Of a stretch of DNA of 22,406 nt, positions 19,270 to 22,406 are shown piece after piece; within the stretch, counting starts at the first letter, position 1, and each line of letters starts with the position of its first letter. This DNA is from Nemertoderma westbladi (lineage: Eukaryota; Xenacoelomorpha; Nemertodermatida; Nemertodermatidae). The translations under genes and the position numbers were made by a program. The notes under the pieces are model-generated. The model ran no database searches, was not told the DNA's origin, and worked only from the letters and a program-made list of their open reading frames with translations. The stretch is from positions 1 to 22,406 of the forward strand of contig JAUCBJ010000093.1 of NCBI GenBank assembly GCA_032718475.1. Direction: 5' to 3'.

Positions 19270-21376
19270 TAGTGGGGCGAGCCACGAAGTCTAGGTGAGT
19301 GGACCTTCTGTCGCCGTTGGGAATGTTTGAACGCTAATAAGTCATCCAATCATTGATGAAATTGAACCATATTTGGTACACATTTCCTCTATGAAAAGTT
19401 TAGAAATTCTACACAGAGACAGTCTTATATAGTTCCTCTGCATTCCGCTAGGGGAGTGACCAAGTCCACTAATTTTAGAGCTTTGCAGAGGCTCATCTAG
19501 ACTTCGTGCTGCGCGAAGCCCCACACTCTTGTATCTCTTTGTATTTGTACGTGTCACCTATTATAGTGCCGTCAAAACTTCATTAAATTTAAGCTTTTAT
19601 TGGTTTTACCAAATGTGAATGAAGCGCGTATGGAGGCATGTACCGGCAACTGCAGCCTGGCTACATATATTTAGTTCAATATAATTCTGAAACTTCGCGT
19701 AGGGCTATCTAATTTAAATATGCCTGTTCTGTGATTGACTCTGGCTTCCTCAACTCATTTACATCCGGTATTCCATGATGCAAAGAGAATACTTAATTCC
19801 TGCAACCTGGTCCCCACTCTCCTTGCCATGAGTTGGCCTACAGACAGAAACTGTAACAGGATTTGATTCATGGGTTGATTGTTTGACCGGATATATGTCT
19901 CCTGGTATAAGCAGAGTTACGCTACGTGGTATTGATTTCCATTCCATTTGATCTCGCCGCCCAGTGTTTTGCCTTAACTAAATTTTCTCATTATTTTCCC
20001 AAGTTTTACATTTCGCTGGCTTTCCCTTGAGACACCACCCCCTCCTCCTGTCTTTTATCTGTTTACTACGTGATGAAACTGAAATCACAATTTGAAGCAA
20101 GGCAGTGTAATTGTTTAAATCTAAATCCGAAATTATTGTCAATCTGAAACTAATAATGAATCTGAAATAATTACAGTCAGCTATGGATTTGAGTACTTAA
20201 GAGGTGTGTTGAAAGCCGTACCTCTGTACGGACTCTGTAAAAGGATTCCAAAGTTCACGTTCTGTTCTCGAATTCTAGCCATTTTGGTAGCAGTATTGTT
20301 TTGGTTAGAATAACGTGCGATTGTTACCTGTTGCTTTTCCTTAATTGGTAATTTAAATTTGTCCATATCAAGATTTGGCGCTCTGATGATGGCCCTAAGG
20401 CCATCAATTTAGCATTTTCTACATGTACATACATCGTTTTTGGAAAGCAAAAAGAGGATGGTCCCTAAGTTTAACCTGAAAAACCTTAATTCAAGCTTTC
20501 TATTTGGATTTCCGGTAATTAAATAATTTTTATTTTAATGATTTAACACAATTTTCAGATAAATGTACCTTTGTGTTAAAACTTAAATTCTTCCATTGAG
20601 GGCTGGTGGGGCGAGCCACGAAGTTGGCGAATCAATAGTGGCAAATAGTTGTCGTCGTCGTTACCTTTTTGACATGCTAATAACTTTGTAGGATTTAAAG
20701 CTCTCGAGTTGAAAATTTGTATAGATTAATGACAAAGTTTAAATTATTTTAGAGACTTTCAGACATCATCAATTCAACAGTTTCCCGCTAGAGGGTTACA
20801 TGTCTAAACATTAAATTTTTTCCCATTTCTTTGGTTGTAATGCGTTCGTGTAACTGTGTCTTTCAAAGGAGGCTCATCCGTCTGCAGTTCTTAAGTCTGC
20901 CGCTAACTACAGAGGGCAAAATGTCTCAAAATGAAATCCTTAACCCATTCTGTTATTTATAATCCGTTCAAGCTGAAACTTGTCAGATATGGACTAGAAC
21001 ACATCCTGCGTGTTTGTGGGGTCGGTAATTGTTCAGGAGTTCTCCTGTCTGCCGCTAGAGGGTGAAATGTCCGAAGTTGACTTCTCCCTTTTCCTTGTTT
21101 TGAATCAGTTTAAGCTGAAACTTGGCATAATACAAGCTAGACCGTAACATGATAGGCCATCACCATCAACAGACTGCGTCTTTGTTGGGACGTTAATCCC
21201 TCGGTAGTTCTCCAGTCTACCGCTAGTGGGCTAAAATGAAAACATTTTATAAATATATGAAATTAAATAGCCTTCAGCCCTTTCGTATTATTGTTTATAA
21301 TCCTTTCTTCCTGACTGTCACATGTATTCCAGACCACAGAGTTTTTGTGAGGCCTTTCTGCCTCTAGGTGGTAAAG
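19270..21376 (+). repeat. Decayed repeat array with CTCF-like boxes (CCGCTAGAGGG)
   Basis: Six same-sense boxes occur: CCGCTAGGGG 19445, CCGCTAGAGGG 20785, CCGCTA-ACTAC-AGAGGG 20900, CCGCTAGAGGG 21052, CCGCTAGTGGG 21220 and CCTCTAGGTGG 21361. The last five are spaced 115, 152, 168 and 141 bp. Most are preceded by GTTCTCC-GTCTG or similar and followed by an AAAATG-like word. Upstream in each unit is a second box like AAGCTGAAACTTG (20972, 21112) or a diverged form of it. A 19-bp identity, GTGGGGCGAGCCACGAAGT, links unit starts at 19272-19290 and 20606-20624. The box fits the CTCF core consensus CCASYAGRKGGC apart from the third base. Function as a CTCF site is inference only. Confidence 0.65.
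20294..20353 (+). repeat. Intronic 60-bp repeat, copy 3 (diverged)
   Basis: It reads GTATTGTTTTGGTTAGAATA, then ACGTGCGATTGTTACCTGTT, then GCTTTTCCTTAATTGGTAATT. It aligns end to end with copies 1 and 2 with about eight differences. Confidence 0.85.
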
Positions 21377-22214
21377 TTATTAGGGGACATCTTCTTAGAT
21401 TTTGCTTATAATATATTTGAGTTGACACTTAGTATTGTCACGTGCTGCGTGGAGGCCCCACTTCGTGTTACCTAATTTATACAGAGACATTATTATGGAA
21501 TGATTAAGTGGGATGTTACGATAATTAAATAATTTAAACGTCATTAATCGCCCCAAATGTGGATGGAACTAATTATATTTATATAATGATCTGAGTTAGT
21601 TTTACGGCGTATGTTGATTAATATAATAAGTTAATTACCGGTACTAATTAATTTGGTTATATTATAGAATATATGCCAAATTTAGTTGCTTTCAAGGGTA
21701 AATTAGAACATACCGTGAGTTCCTGCGCTCTACTGTCAGTAAATCTAAATGGGTTGGTTGAGGATAGTGCGGGTGTTCAACCTTGGGTCTAAGTGTTGTA
21801 TAGAGCAGTGTTGTTGTTCTACAATATTATTATATCGTATACTGGTTAACATAATTTTTTTCCGGGTTTCATTACATAGATCTATGTTACCCTGAGATTC
21901 TTCACTTGGTCGGGTTGTTGAACAAACACAATCGTTTGGTATTTGGTAATTATAATAGCGATAAATATTGATTATGCCACACTGGAGGCTGGAGGGCAGA
22001 GGATGGAATATATATTACCGTTGCAGTTCCAGTTGATCCATACCTTTCTGTCTTTTTCCCTTATACTGCGTACAATAGAGTACCGGTACCGGTCGGTACC
22101 TCACAATTTCGATTGCTATGACGCAGCCGGCACATTCCTTCATTCTGACAGATTGCAATCCTGTCGACCATATATTCATATTAACGAAAGCACTCGGCTG
22201 CTGCAGTTACCTAG

Positions 22215-22237
22215 CCCCCCCCCCCCCCCCCCCCCCC
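22215..22237. repeat. Poly-C run, 23 bases
   Basis: Twenty-three consecutive C residues lie between CTAG and TCCCCTTCCC. A short TACCGGTACCGGTCGGTACC palindrome cluster lies 127 bp upstream, at 22081-22100. Confidence 0.95.
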
Positions 22238-22406
22238 TCCCCTTCCCTAGCTCATAGCGTTAATTCACCATATTCCTACCCTGTTATCTTTGAAGCAATT
22301 ATTTTTGTTATTATAAGAAAAGAAAACAGCTTTGACATACTTCTGATATGAATTTAATCCCCTGGTAATTTCAGCTGCCATTTTTCCTTAGATTAATTTC
22401 CATTAT

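Larger units (their letters stand above)
16982..22406 (+). other. Probable large intron of the MICALL-like gene, running off the right edge
   Basis: No downstream frame resembles the missing bMERB end (the expected Lys/Glu-rich helix with an R..IV..LD-type motif), so the acceptor is probably outside the window and the intron exceeds 5.4 kb. The interval is AT-rich and holds the repeats listed separately. Segments 17505-18608, 18740-19270, 19455-20293 and 21377-22214 show no gene; 20387-20406 is a small 8-bp-stem hairpin (TGATGGCC/GGCCATCA). That the whole segment is intron is an inference from the donor alone. Confidence 0.5.

Noticed and set aside
21943-22351. Pro-rich frames near the right edge
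   Set aside because: The prolines come from the poly-C run; the rest is unlike any protein and is not the missing bMERB end.

Overview
The window looks like nuclear DNA of a multicellular animal. I cannot name the species. It carries one cellular gene of animal-only type (a MICAL-like CH-LIM-bMERB protein) in a large AT-rich background full of eukaryotic transposable elements: BEL/Pao, non-LTR LINEs and hAT-type DNA elements. There is no operon layout, no ribosome-binding-site logic, and the one gene exon ends at a consensus GTAAGT splice donor. The mix of element families and the many TAGGCCTA and TACCGGTA palindromes would suit a marine invertebrate, but that is only an impression.

Layout from left to right. 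Positions 1-2125 (minus strand) hold the N-terminal 708 codons of a Gag-like protein of a BEL/Pao LTR retrotransposon. The frame is fully open and runs off the left edge. Its presumed leader/LTR side (about 2126-5180) is non-coding and contains a degenerate minisatellite built on TACCGGTA and a 288-bp tandem duplication. Positions about 5540-7440 (plus) are a heavily frameshifted CR1/L2/Jockey-like LINE. Positions 7440-10830 are AT-rich with a 41-bp-arm palindrome, a smaller foldback, a LINE 3-prime stub on the minus strand and microsatellites. Positions 10834-11732 are a complete non-autonomous hAT element with an 8-bp target-site duplication. Positions about 11877-13935 are a 5-prime-truncated LINE whose remaining reverse-transcriptase frame (393 codons) is intact and whose 3-prime UTR is tandemly duplicated.

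Positions 14326-16975 are a single GC-rich exon coding for the CH domain, LIM domain, proline-rich linker, about 26 heptapeptide repeats, an NPF motif and most of the C-terminal bMERB domain of a MICALL-type protein. The exon ends with a phase-1 donor, and the rest of bMERB is not seen in the window. From 16976 to the right edge the DNA is probably a long intron. It holds a probable 225-bp hAT-like MITE, three copies of a roughly 60-bp repeat, and a decayed array (19270-21376) whose units each carry a CTCF-like box of the form CCGCTAGAGGG.

The transposon genes and the MICALL gene do not work together in any visible pathway; the window is one host gene inside transposon-rich DNA. The observations most worth a second look are the CTCF-like box array in the intron, the hAT element with (CACCGG)n subterminal arrays, the one-exon MICALL architecture with its heptapeptide expansion, and three poly-C runs that are all exactly 23 bases.
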